NCBI GenBank assembly: GCA_963735065.1
Contig: CAVTJL010000001.1
Location: 62,001 to 126,000 of the forward strand
DNA from: CAVTJL01 sp963735065
Lineage (GTDB): Bacteria; Pseudomonadota; Alphaproteobacteria; Geminicoccales; Geminicoccaceae
Reading direction: 5' to 3'
Length of the DNA: 64,000 nucleotides
In this document: piece after piece, positions 1 to 7,958 of the stretch
How positions within the stretch are numbered: the first letter of the stretch is position 1
Layout of the letters: each line of letters opens with the position of its first letter
The notes under the pieces: generated by a model
Database searches by the model: none
What the model was told of the DNA's origin: nothing
The model's input: the letters and a program-made list of their open reading frames with translations, nothing else
Program-made: the position numbers and the translations under genes

Positions 1-56
1 TTGAGCGCACGCTCCGGGGGCCGAAGGGCGTGAATGGCAGGGCTGGAGCAGGTACC

Positions 57-998
57 GTGACGACGCTGGTCGACGTGGCGAGGCGCGCCGGCGTCTCGAA
101 GTCGACCGTCTCGAACGTGATCCGCGGCTCGGCGCTGGTGGCCGAGGTGACGCGCGAGCGCGTCGAGCGCGCCATCGCCGCCACCGGCTACCAGCCCAAC
201 GCCATCGCCCGCTCGCTCAAGGCGCGCACCAGCGCCGCCATCGGCGTCGTCGTGCCCGACCTCAGGAACCCCTTCTACGCCGAGCTTGCCGTGAGCATCG
301 AGGAGGCGGTGAACCATCTGGGCTATGCCGTGCTCGCCGCCAACACCGAATGCGCGCCCTCGGCCGAGGCCGAGGCCTGCCGGGCCCTGATCGGGCGGCG
401 CGTGGACGGCGTCATCGTGGCCGGCATCGCGCTGGGCTCCAGCCTGCCCAAGGCCTTCCTCGACCGCGACGTGCCGGTGGTGCTGGCGGCGTTCGGCGAG
501 CTGGACGACCCTCGTCTCGGCGTGATCGACCATGACGACGAGGCGGCGATGGAGGAGGTGGTCGAGCATCTGCACGGTCTGGGCCACCGCCGCATCGCCT
601 TTCTGTCACTCCCCCATGCCGAGCATTCGGGCGAGCGCCGAAGGCTCGCTGTGGAGGCGGCGCTGAGGCGCCGGGAGCTGACGCGGACGAACGTCGAGGA
701 TGGCGCCACGGCCATCGTCGCGCACAACGACATGGAGGCCATCGCCGCGATCGACCGCCTCGAGCGGGCCGGCCGGCTCGTGCCCGAGCAGGTCTCGATC
801 GTGGGCTTCGACGATGTGCCGCTGGCAGGGCACGTCCGGATCGGGCTCACCACCGTGCGCTCCGATGCCGTGAAGCTCGGCCGCCGCGCCGTCGAGCTCG
901 TGGTGGGCGCGGCGCGCGCCGGCCGCCATGTGGCGCACCGCGAGCTGCAGGAGAGCCCGCTCATCGTCCGGCGCACGACCGCGAGCCCGCCCGCTTGA
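57..998 (+). CDS. LacI family transcriptional regulator
   Basis: A DNA-binding repressor or activator with an N-terminal LacI helix-turn-helix (about residues 4-24, including GVSKSTVSNVIRG) followed by a periplasmic-binding-protein-like effector domain (IGVVVPDLRNPFYAELA, later IVAHND and VSIVGFDDVPLA). GTG at 57 is chosen because the HTH begins at once and a GGAG lies about 10 bases upstream; an in-frame upstream start at 30 adds only nine unlikely residues. At 313 residues it is slightly short: between GERRRLAVEAALRRREL and ATAIVAHND roughly 20 residues usual in the family seem to be missing, which lies in the second lobe near the effector cleft. It sits 60 bases upstream of a DegT aminotransferase and probably controls it. 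The ligand is unknown. The family call is firm; the target is inference. Confidence 0.9.
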   Translation: MTTLVDVARRAGVSKSTVSNVIRGSALVAEVTRERVERAIAATGYQPNAIARSLKARTSAAIGVVVPDLRNPFYAELAVSIEEAVNHLGYAVLAANTECAPSAEAEACRALIGRRVDGVIVAGIALGSSLPKAFLDRDVPVVLAAFGELDDPRLGVIDHDDEAAMEEVVEHLHGLGHRRIAFLSLPHAEHSGERRRLAVEAALRRRELTRTNVEDGATAIVAHNDMEAIAAIDRLERAGRLVPEQVSIVGFDDVPLAGHVRIGLTTVRSDAVKLGRRAVELVVGAARAGRHVAHRELQESPLIVRRTTASPPA

Positions 999-1058
999 GC
1001 CGGACGGCGCGGCTGCCGGAGCCCCACGATCGCCTGAGAGCCAGGAGGAGCCAACGTC

Positions 1059-2309
1059 ATGTACATCGCCGGTGAGGAAGAGATCGAGGCCATCGCCAAG
1101 GTGATCAGGGCCGGGGCCCTGTTCCGCTACGGCGTGGGCAGCGAGTGCGACCGCTTCGAGGAGCGCTACGCCAACTATCTGGGCTGCAAGCATTTCGCGC
1201 TGGCCGCCAGCGGCAGCAACGCGCTCGCCGCCGCGATGATGGCCGTGGGCCTGGGCCCGGGCGACGAGGTGCTGATCCCCGCCCACACCTACATGGCGAC
1301 CGCGACCTCGGTGCTGGCGGTGGGCGCCATCCCGATCATCGTCGACATCGACGAGACGCTGACCATCGACCCCGACGCCGTCGAGGCCGCGATCGGCCCC
1401 CGCACCCGTGCCGTGGTGCCCGTCCACATGTGGGGCACCACCTGCGACATGGACGCCATCATGGCGATCGCCAGGCGCCACAAGCTCCTCGTCATCGAGG
1501 ATGCCTGCCAGGGCGTCGGCGGCGGCTATGAGGGCCGCAGGCTCGGCACGATCGGCGACATCGGCGCCTTCAGCTTCAACTACTACAAGAACATGACCGC
1601 CGGCGAGGGCGGCGGCGTGGCCGTCAACGACGATGCCACGGCCGAGCGCGCCCGCTGCGCCATCGACCCCTGCCACTTCTACTGGCACGGCCGCCAGGAC
1701 GGGGTGAAGCCCTTCGCCGGCAACGGTGCCCGCGCCTCGGAGCTGATGGGTGCCATGCTCAACGTCCAGCTCGACCGGCTCCCGGGCATGATCGAGACGA
1801 TGCGCGCCGAGCGGAACAAGATCCTGGCCGGCACCGCCCATCTGGGCAATCTCGGCCTCAAGCCGGCACCGCTCAACAGCCCCGACCACGACTGCGCCAC
1901 CCAGGTCTTTTATTCGTTCCCCTCGGCGGAGGCGGCGACGCAGTTCACGAAGATCTTCCCGAGCGTGATCGCGGGCAAGACCGGGCGCCACACCTACACC
2001 GAGTGGGACCAGGTGCTGATGACCGAGGGTGCCGCCCACCCGGCCATGAACCCCTACGCCATGCCGGCCAACGCCGAGTGCCGCCGCAGCTACGCGAAGG
2101 ACATGTGCAAGCGCTCCCTCGAGATCCTCGACCGCTCCGTGATGGTGGCGACCCACCCCCAGCACAGCGAGGCCGAGATCGACGACATGATCCACAATAT
2201 CGGCGTGGCCGCCCGGGTGGCTCTCGCCGGCATGCCCTTGGCCGAGGCCGACCTCAGGAACGTCAAGGCCGTCGACGCCCAGAAGTTCGACATGAAGGTC
2301 GACGCGTAG
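1059..2309 (+). CDS. DegT/DnrJ/EryC1/StrS family PLP aminotransferase
   Basis: A fold-type I PLP aminotransferase of the sugar/inositol aminotransferase family, 416 residues. Visible family features are the cofactor-binding stretch AASGSNALAAAM, the HMWGTTCDMDAIMAIA segment, Asp148 in EDACQ that would contact the pyridine nitrogen, and the Schiff-base lysine at about residue 177 in FNYYKNMTAGEGG. ATG at 1059 is preceded by an AGGAGG ribosome site. Members transfer amino groups to keto-sugars or inososes, or act in antibiotic or surface-sugar synthesis; nothing here fixes the substrate. The upstream LacI-type regulator suggests control by a sugar-like ligand. The gene ends just before a strong hairpin and T run. 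Confidence 0.88.
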   Translation: MYIAGEEEIEAIAKVIRAGALFRYGVGSECDRFEERYANYLGCKHFALAASGSNALAAAMMAVGLGPGDEVLIPAHTYMATATSVLAVGAIPIIVDIDETLTIDPDAVEAAIGPRTRAVVPVHMWGTTCDMDAIMAIARRHKLLVIEDACQGVGGGYEGRRLGTIGDIGAFSFNYYKNMTAGEGGGVAVNDDATAERARCAIDPCHFYWHGRQDGVKPFAGNGARASELMGAMLNVQLDRLPGMIETMRAERNKILAGTAHLGNLGLKPAPLNSPDHDCATQVFYSFPSAEAATQFTKIFPSVIAGKTGRHTYTEWDQVLMTEGAAHPAMNPYAMPANAECRRSYAKDMCKRSLEILDRSVMVATHPQHSEAEIDDMIHNIGVAARVALAGMPLAEADLRNVKAVDAQKFDMKVDA

Positions 2310-2323
2310 CGCAGAAGCCGGAG

Positions 2324-2368
2324 GGGGTGCCGGGCACCCCTTCCCTCGCTGCCGCGGGCTTTTTTTTT
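2324..2368 (+). terminator. Rho-independent terminator after the aminotransferase gene
   Basis: A GC-only stem GGGGTGC/GCACCCC (2324-2330 and 2334-2340, loop CGG) follows the stop codon by 15 bases. A nine-base T run lies at 2360-2368 after a second GC-rich stretch. Nine consecutive T residues are striking in such GC-rich DNA and fit termination of the LacI-DegT unit. Confidence 0.7.
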
Positions 2369-2493
2369 CTGTCGGTCTCGGGCGCTTGGTCCGAGGGTCC
2401 ATGCTCACGCTCGCGAGGGCGCGCCGGGACGGGGCATGGGCCCTCGTGTCGGGGCACGAGGGTGACAAGAATAGAGCGTGAACATGCACCTTT

Positions 2494-2735
2494 CCTGTCA
2501 TCCCACGGCTTGACCGGGGGATCAGGTGACGCGGCGCGATGGGACAGAGTCGCGTAGTCCCCGCCACCTGACCCGCCGGTCAAGCCGTCGGGTGACAAGA
2601 ATGCGGGGGCGGCGCGCACATACCTCTACTGTCGCCCCCCGGCTTGACCGGGGGGCCAACTGCCGGAGGCTGGCCACGCTACTGTCGCGTCACGCCCGCC
2701 AGTTGATCCCCCGCTCAAGGCGGGGGATGACCGGA
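2494..2735. repeat. Cluster of four REP-like palindromic repeats
   Basis: Four related imperfect palindromes occur within 240 bases: 2494-2529, 2565-2599, 2629-2661 and 2701-2735. They share a core of the type CCGGCTTGACCGGGGG or its reverse complement CCGGTCAAGCCG, flanked by TCATCCC/GGGATGA-like arms, and alternate in orientation. A direct repeat GGTGACAAGAAT (2461-2472 and 2591-2602) accompanies them. Extragenic palindromes of this style are common in alphaproteobacterial intergenic DNA. The whole space 2310-2763 has no convincing gene; the open frames running through it have no domain signal. Confidence 0.65.
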
Positions 2736-2763
2736 GAGGGTGTGTCGGCTCGCTCTTCTGTCA

Positions 2764-3363
2764 CTATCCTTTGCTGATCTTCTCTTCCTTCACTCTCCTT
2801 TTTTGCTCCTCCACCGCCCCGGCCCCGCTCTCTCCCAGCGTGGCGTGGCGGCTCTCGGCGTAACGCAGGATCCAGTCGGCCACGTCCGGGTTGCTCCGGG
2901 CGAAGGCGAGGAGGTCCGAGACAAGCTCGGCGGCGACGGCGTTCGTCGGCCGGCTCCGCGCCGATCTCGTCCCCAGCACAGCAGCTCGGGATCGTGGTCG
3001 CTCGTGCGCGTCACGAGGCGGCGCAGGCGGTTTTCCGGATGCCGGCCGCGGTTGCCCTCGTAGGCAAGGAACAAAAGAGCTTTGGTGTCGCCCATGTCGG
3101 CGAGGTGCTGGAGGCTGGCGAATGCCGTCCTGATCAGGATCTCTTCGCGCTCGTCCTCGGGCAGCTCGGCCTCGCGCCGGTAGTAGGCGACGTGTTTTTG
3201 GAACTTCTCGTCCTCGAGGAGCGACAAAATCTCGGCCTCGTCCGTGTCCCTCGTGCCTGGCGACCTCGGCGGGCGTCATGCCGCCGGCGAGTCGCCGCGC
3301 CAGCCGCACGGTGCGGGCCGCGGGCATCGAGGCGGGGGAACGCGAGGGGTAGGTTGAAGGCAT
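2764..3363 (-). pseudogene. Ankyrin-repeat-like protein remnant, frameshifted twice
   Basis: Protein-like sequence is spread over different minus-strand frames. The first part contains GMTPAEVARHEGH, the typical end of an ankyrin repeat. It continues, after a shift near 3250, as TDEAEILSLLEDEKFQKHV and a well-formed stretch to about 2975 (ILIRTAFASLQHLADMGDTK). After a second shift near 2960 it ends as LVSDLLAFARSNPDVADWI and a lysine-rich tail at 2764. No single frame keeps all segments, so the gene is broken or contains sequence errors. Only part of one ankyrin repeat is visible, so the original may have been longer. Function unknown; ankyrin repeats usually bind proteins. Confidence 0.5.
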
Positions 3364-3371
3364 ATGGGCTC

Positions 3372-3398
3372 GATATAGGAATACGCGCCTTCTGTCAA
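3372..3398 (-). promoter_or_regulatory. Possible sigma-70 promoter for the ankyrin-like gene
   Basis: On the minus strand a perfect TTGACA (3393-3398) is followed after 15 bases by TATATC (3372-3377), just ahead of the ankyrin-like reading frame that starts at 3363. The short spacer and near-leaderless position make this tentative. Confidence 0.3.
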
Positions 3399-3686
3399 CC
3401 TAGGATTGCACGCCAGGACGGGCCATTCCCATTGCATGGTCCGGAGGACGGCCCGACGTCGTGGGATCGTGCCGGTCGCCGCCACGCCGGGGAGGCCGGC
3501 AACAGCTGCATCCCGATATGCTGCACCTGCTTTGACGAGCCGGGGTGTCGCGACGCCGCACGGTGCGAAGGAATGATATCAGTTTCCCGCAAGCTTGCGC
3601 GGCGATGCCGGCGCGGAAGCGGATCGTGCCGCCTCCGCCGCCTCCTGAAGGAGCCGGCGCTCTCCGGGAAAGCAGGAACATCGCTT
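3399..3686. other. Intergenic region upstream of the cupredoxin gene
   Basis: About 290 bases between the divergent ankyrin-like relic and the cupredoxin gene. Open frames cross it but show no recognisable domain, start context or codon pattern. No repeat or clear operator was seen. Confidence 0.4.
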
Positions 3687-4151
3687 ATGAGCCACCGCAT
3701 AAGTCTCGTCGCGGTCGGCGCGACGCTCGGCCTGATCGTGGCCCTGCCGTCGGCGCGGGCCGCGACCGTGGAACACGTCCAGCTCTGGGACAAGGACGGC
3801 ACCATGGGCATCACGCTCGACCATCCGCAGGTGCTGGCCGGCAAGGTCGCCTTCGAGGCCACCAATACGTCACAATATCTTGTGCACGAGATGATCGTCC
3901 TCAAGGTGCCGGGCAAGTCCTATGAGCCGCCCTACGATCAGAAGACCGCCCGGATCTACGAGGACAAGGTCAAGGATCTGGGCGAGGTCTCCGAGCTCGA
4001 GCCCGGCAAGGCCGGCTCACTCATCCTCCAGCTCGAGCCGGGCCTCTACGAGCTGGTCTGCAACCAGCCCGGCCATTACATGAACGGCATGCATGCCTTC
4101 CTGACGGTCACAGCGCCCCCCAAGCCCGCCAAGTCCGGCGCCACCTCCTGA
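3687..4151 (+). CDS. Exported cupredoxin-domain (blue copper) protein
   Basis: A small periplasmic type 1 copper protein of 154 residues. A signal peptide covers roughly residues 1-25, ending in SARA. The copper ligands are visible as His67 (LVHEMIV), Cys125 and His130 in CNQPGHYMNGM, with a following Met (132 or 135). The ATG at 3687 is chosen because it starts the signal peptide directly; the same frame is open far upstream without coding character. Such proteins carry electrons or bind copper in the periplasm. No partner oxidase or reductase is adjacent, so the role is open. A nine-base-pair hairpin follows the stop. Confidence 0.85.
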   Translation: MSHRISLVAVGATLGLIVALPSARAATVEHVQLWDKDGTMGITLDHPQVLAGKVAFEATNTSQYLVHEMIVLKVPGKSYEPPYDQKTARIYEDKVKDLGEVSELEPGKAGSLILQLEPGLYELVCNQPGHYMNGMHAFLTVTAPPKPAKSGATS

Positions 4152-4167
4152 GCCCACGGTCTCTCGA

Positions 4168-4189
4168 CGGGGCGGCGCAGGCCGCCCCG
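4168..4189 (+). terminator. Terminator hairpin after the cupredoxin gene
   Basis: Perfect stem CGGGGCGGC/GCCGCCCCG (4168-4176 and 4181-4189) with a four-base loop, 16 bases after the stop codon. No T run follows, as is usual in this window. Confidence 0.5.
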
Positions 4190-4242
4190 CTGCCTCTCAG
4201 CGGCCTCGTCGGGCGTTGTCCGGCTTCGGGCCCGCGGCGGGG

Positions 4243-5014
4243 TCATTGCATGCTGCCCCGGAGGTCGATCAGGGGCTGGTCGCTGGCGTCGATGCTGATG
4301 AGGCCGATGCGGGGGTGCTCGATGTCGAGGATGACGTAGAAGGTGACCGCGGTGACGCCGGCGAAGGCGATCAGGCGGAACCAGTCGGGCGCCCGGTCGG
4401 CGGCCATGCCGACGCCGGCGATGGCCGCCGAGATGAGCGCCACGCCGAACAGCATCAGATAGATGATGGTGGGCGGATGGGCGAGGAGCGCTCTCGAACG
4501 GGTGGCGGTGATGTCGAACATGTCGTTGAGCGCCGGCACGAGAAGCATGGTGGCGGGCTGGGAGCCCTGCGCCGCCGCGAGCGCCTGCGCCCAGATCGTG
4601 GACTGCAGCGTCTGGCTTCGGGCCAGCCCCGCCCTCAGCCCGGCGACGTCGGGCAGGCGGCGATAGGCATCGATGCGGGAATCGACGTAGCTGCGAAAGC
4701 TGTCGCGCAGGACGAGGCTGGCTCGCGGCGGGCAGCAGGTCGAGGCGCAGCCAGGCGGTGCCGATGCGGTTCGTCTCGTCGACGATGAGCGTGCGCCTGG
4801 CATCGAAGCGCGAGACGGCGCCGGCGAAGGTGAAGGCGACGATGAGGCCGAGCAGGCCGAACACGGCACCGTCGACGACGCCGGAACGCTGAACGGCGCC
4901 CTCGGGATCGCGGGCGGCGCGCCTGCGCGCGAGCCGGCGCCCGGCCTCGCCGCAGACCACCATGCCGAAAAAGAGGGCCGCGGCAGAGGCGAGTGTCAAC
5001 GACAAGAAGTCCAT
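4243..5014 (-). CDS. DUF4239-type membrane protein, single frameshift
   Basis: An integral membrane protein resembling the DUF4239 (bestrophin-like) family. The N-terminal part begins at ATG 5014 after an AAGGAG site, with a membrane segment (LTLASAAALFFGMVVC), a basic stretch and a second membrane segment ending AFTFAGAVSRFDARR, then VDETNRIGTAWLRLDLLP. Reading then shifts frame near 4720-4740 into LRDSFRSYVDSRIDAYRRL, and the C-terminal half has two further membrane segments (IIYLMLFGVALISAAIAGVG and FRLIAFAGVTAVTFYVILDIEHPR). The 772-base length shows a net extra base. Apart from that the protein is intact, about 256 residues, so a sequence error is plausible. Physiological role unknown. 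Confidence 0.7.
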
Positions 5015-5190
5015 GGGCGGCTCCTTGCGCAGCAGCGCGACGACCCATGGTGGCGGGGAGGCCATACACGGCGCAAGGGGGTCGCGGGTGCCGTGCCGGC
5101 GTCTTCGGCCGCGGTGTCGGCCCATCGCGGCGCCTGATCTCTCCGGAGCGCTGCTTCAGAGCAAGTTCCGCCGGGTCGATCCCGGCGAGC

Positions 5191-5387
5191 GGCGAGGTCG
5201 ACGTGGTGGCGATCCGCGCGCGGAGCGGGCTCAGCCAGCGCTGTTTCGCCCGCCGCTTCGGCCTCGATCTGCGGGCGTTGCAGGACTGGGAGGAGGGCAC
5301 GCGGCGGCCGACGCGTCCGTCGCCTCCTATCTGCGGGTGATCGACCGGGTGCCGGAGGCCGTGGCGGAGGCGCTTGTCGAGGGGTGA
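5191..5387 (+). pseudogene. XRE/HigA-type antitoxin remnant
   Basis: The segment reads as the C-terminal helix-turn-helix of a HigA/NadS-like antitoxin: VVAIRARSGLSQRCFARRFG, then LRALQDWEEGTRRP, and after a one-base shift near 5313, SVASYLRVIDRVPEAVAEAL. Only about 65 residues are present. The usual N-terminal part and any partner toxin are absent, and upstream DNA is the divergent promoter of the DUF4239 gene. GTG codons at 5203 and 5206 could be read as starts but are probably not original. It is a decayed toxin-antitoxin relic that has lost its toxin. Confidence 0.55.
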
Positions 5388-5824
5388 GAAGGTTGGAACC
5401 GCTGGGCACGTTCCTGCCCAGCCACTCGCACTCGAGAGATGCTCGGCGCATTAAGTGCACTGGCACCGTAATACCCGCAGGCCGCACCGCCGGCCCTTCC
5501 GTTCCGGGAGGCTCGGCGCGTCGCTCCCGGTGGGTGCCTCAATTCCCGCGCAGCCCCCTCGACCTCGGGCACATTCTCGAGCGGCTAGAGCTCGGCGTCG
5601 AGCGCAGGGAGAGCGTCAGGCACGAGCCTCGACGATGGGCACCCGCAGCACCAGAGCCGACGCCTCCACGACGCATCCGCCCGGCCGCCGGCCGCGGAGC
5701 TGAGTGGAGTGTCACCGGAATTCCCAGTCCACCCTGATAGAGTATAGCCGTTGAGAAGTACCCACTGTTGCCCTATCACTCAGCCGCCCGCGAGAGAATC
5801 GAACCTTTGGAGACGTAAGCGACC
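5388..5824. other. Gene-poor stretch between antitoxin relic and HEPN-like pseudogene
   Basis: About 440 bases with no gene that I can support. Base composition falls from GC-rich to much more AT-rich at about 5730, which probably marks the edge of acquired DNA. A minus-strand frame at 5776-5970 ends with a protein-like stretch (FEASDGTVAYVSKGSILS), but it overlaps the HEPN-like gene and matches nothing I recognise. Confidence 0.35.
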
Positions 5825-6689
5825 GTGCCGTCGGAAGCTTCGAACCAAGGAGCTAAGCCTGTGCCGTCAAGCACTCCAATGCGTTTGGCATTTCTTCGCG
5901 AGGCAGCACTCGCTGGACAACTCTTGGCCTCGGGCGCGACCGCTCTGCGCCGAGCCTGCACATCCCGCATGGGGTACTACACGGAAGCATTCTTCGGACT
6001 TTCGCAGGGATTTGAGCGTGCTGCGAAACTTGTGATAGTGTCTGACTACATAATCACTCATCCGGGCAACACCGTAGAGCAATATAACTTTACGACACGC
6101 TGGCCACAGATTGACCAATCTCTTCGATTTCGTCGAGAAAATCACCAAGTCACAGCGATCTGGAAGAGTATATGAAAATCGTCCTAGAACCTGCATACAT
6201 GACGGCATAATATCGACACTTGATGAGTTTGCAAGAGTCTCCCGCTACGACAACCTTAATCTAATATCCGGAGAAGATGCGAAGGTCGCTGACCCGATTG
6301 TGACCTGGCGCCGACGTGTCGGTGACCCCATCCTGCGAATTCACTGACAAATAAATGTAAACGACCGGATATCGAAGACCGCCGATGAGTTCTCCAACTT
6401 ACTTAGCGATGTAGCTCCGTTTTTCACCACAAAGAGAATCGGAGAGCATATTATCGATATTCGCTCCCTTGCTCTACACGAAGAAGAGGAGTGAGTTATC
6501 CAGCGGTGGGGTCAATTTTATACCCTACAACTAATTCGATGGATCAGCTTTACGATTGCACATCTTTCTCATGTGGGCGCCTATCATTCGGGAATAGAGG
6601 CGCTCATGGGGCTCGATGAGTTTTTCGTGCCGTTCATGAACGACGACAATTTTCTGAAGAGCAGGAAGACTTGGTCAATTTATTCATGA
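5825..6689 (+). pseudogene. HEPN-like protein gene with one frameshift and in-frame TGA codons
   Basis: In GC-poor DNA, a protein-like sequence starts at GTG 5825 or ATG 5879 and runs through GYYTEAFFGLSQGFERAAKL and VIVSDYIITHPGN. It shifts frame near 6075 into LRHAGHRLTNLFDFVEKI and continues to IISTLDEFARVSRYDNLNL and VTWRRRVGDPILRIH. A TGA follows at 6345, then 48 more clean codons (SKTADEFSNLLSDVAPFF), a TGA at 6492, then QRWGQFYTLQLIRWISFTIA to a TGA at 6687. The pattern FFGLSxGxERxxKL with AGHxLxxLFD resembles small HEPN-like hypothetical proteins. The family call is from memory and uncertain. Composition marks it as acquired. Confidence 0.5.
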
Positions 6690-6903
6690 TACACGTCATT
6701 ATGAGACCCGGAGGCTTAGACGGCCCGGACAGAACTGGCGGTTATGGGACAAGAGTTAAAGCGCTACCTAATGCGGCTTACGGTGGCCTAACTGAGCTGT
6801 TGTACCGACGGTCAAGCCTTGCCATCCTCCTCGACATCCGAACTCACTGACCTGACCGTCGATCCGCCTGAGGACGCCGACGCCGCAAGCCGGTCGTTGC
6901 GTG

Positions 6904-7431
6904 CTAAGCTCGATCCGAAGGCTCTGTCCGGCTCGACGGTAGCCACTCCTCTTCCAGGATCTCGCCCAACTTCCACGGACACGCTTCCGGCAGACTGCCA
7001 CCAGGGCTCAGGTGGGGCGGGCGCAGTGCGCCCGCCGCCTCCGGCTCGCCGTGGCGCGTCAGGGCCCGTGCGGCTTGACGGCGGGCGTAGGCGTATAGCT
7101 CGGGCAAGCGCGCGGCGGCGTCGCGGCGCAGGCTGGGGGAGAGCTTGAAGTGGAGCTCGCGGCGGGCGTCCTCGATGGTCTCGATCCAGCCGGCGCGGGG
7201 GGCTTCCGCGGGTGAGTGGCTGAGCTTCAGGGCGTGCTCGAGGATGCGCGTGATCTGGCTTCGAACGGCGTCGCGCTCGCTTTTGCCGAGGCCCCGCACC
7301 TCCAGGGCCAGGTGGGGCAGATCGAGCGGCTCGTTCGGACGGGTGGCGGCGAGGCGGCGCAGGGCGCGCGCCTGGTGCTGCGTCCACTTATAAAAATCTT
7401 CCTCGTAGAGGCGGTCGAGGGCGGTCGTCAT
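6904..7431 (-). CDS. DUF29 family protein
   Basis: A 175-residue soluble protein with the DUF29 layout. It starts LYEEDFYKWTQHQARALRR, continues DLPHLALEVRGLGKSERDAV and WIETIEDARRELHFKLSPSL, and ends LPEACPWKLGEILEEEWLPS, which matches the usual C-terminal signature (LPExCPY/WxLEQxLDxxF). The start ATG at 7431 gives the standard length. DUF29 genes are common accessory genes in alphaproteobacteria and cyanobacteria; their biochemical function is not established. It lies between two antitoxin-type relics, consistent with an accessory region. Confidence 0.85.
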   Translation of the reverse strand: MTTALDRLYEEDFYKWTQHQARALRRLAATRPNEPLDLPHLALEVRGLGKSERDAVRSQITRILEHALKLSHSPAEAPRAGWIETIEDARRELHFKLSPSLRRDAAARLPELYAYARRQAARALTRHGEPEAAGALRPPHLSPGGSLPEACPWKLGEILEEEWLPSSRTEPSDRA

Positions 7432-7616
7432 TCCCGGCCATCCTTCCGAGCTGCGCTTTTGGAGGAGCCAGCGGGGCGATCTTCCGGCGTGGCGCTGGAT
7501 AGGTCAAGCAGCGCGGGCCGGGCGATCCGGCAGCTTCCCAGCCTCCGGAACCTGTTGCTGCAGGCGACGAGCTGTGGTCGCTTCAGTCGGGATGTGACAG
7601 ATCAGGCTCGCAGAGG

Positions 7617-7826
7617 ATGACCAGGAAAGCCGGCGCGGACTCTCCGACGGCCAAAGGCCCGACGAGCAGACATCGTGCCCGAGCGGACGACAGGGCCAAT
7701 AACGACGATCTGCAGCGCTGGCATCTTGCGCAGATCGAGGAGGGTCTGCGGCAGGCGGATTCGGGCGAGCTCGCGAGCGAGGAAGAGGTCGCACGCGCAT
7801 TCGGCCGCGACCAAGCGCGTCGGTAG
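7617..7826 (+). pseudogene. CopG/ParD-like antitoxin C-terminal fragment
   Basis: The last 35 residues (LQRWHLAQIEEGLRQADSGE, then ASEEEVARAFGR) match the C-terminal toxin-binding helix of CopG/ParD-type antitoxins. The first 34 residues have no ribbon-helix-helix character in this frame, nor do the other two frames, and no toxin follows. It is best read as a truncated antitoxin whose DNA-binding half is lost or replaced. The ATG at 7617 is only the first available start. Confidence 0.4.
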
Positions 7827-7958
7827 CGAGACGAAGACGTAGGCGCTGGCGCCCCTCCCCCACTGAAACAGCCCCTTGTCGTTCGCCGCGGCGCTCGCAC
7901 CTAGAGACTGACGGACGAGCCCGCGCGGTCTTGCGGGCGCTTGGAGGGAGCATTGGCG

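Noticed and set aside
5790..5830. A tRNA T-arm-like sequence (AATCGAACC)
   Set aside because: No T-stem pairing, anticodon arm or acceptor stem can be drawn around it.
6078..6719. True recoding of TGA as tryptophan in the host
   Set aside because: Many ordinary genes in the window end in TGA, often in ATGA overlaps, and use TGG for Trp. Host-wide recoding is excluded; only a foreign relic remains possible.
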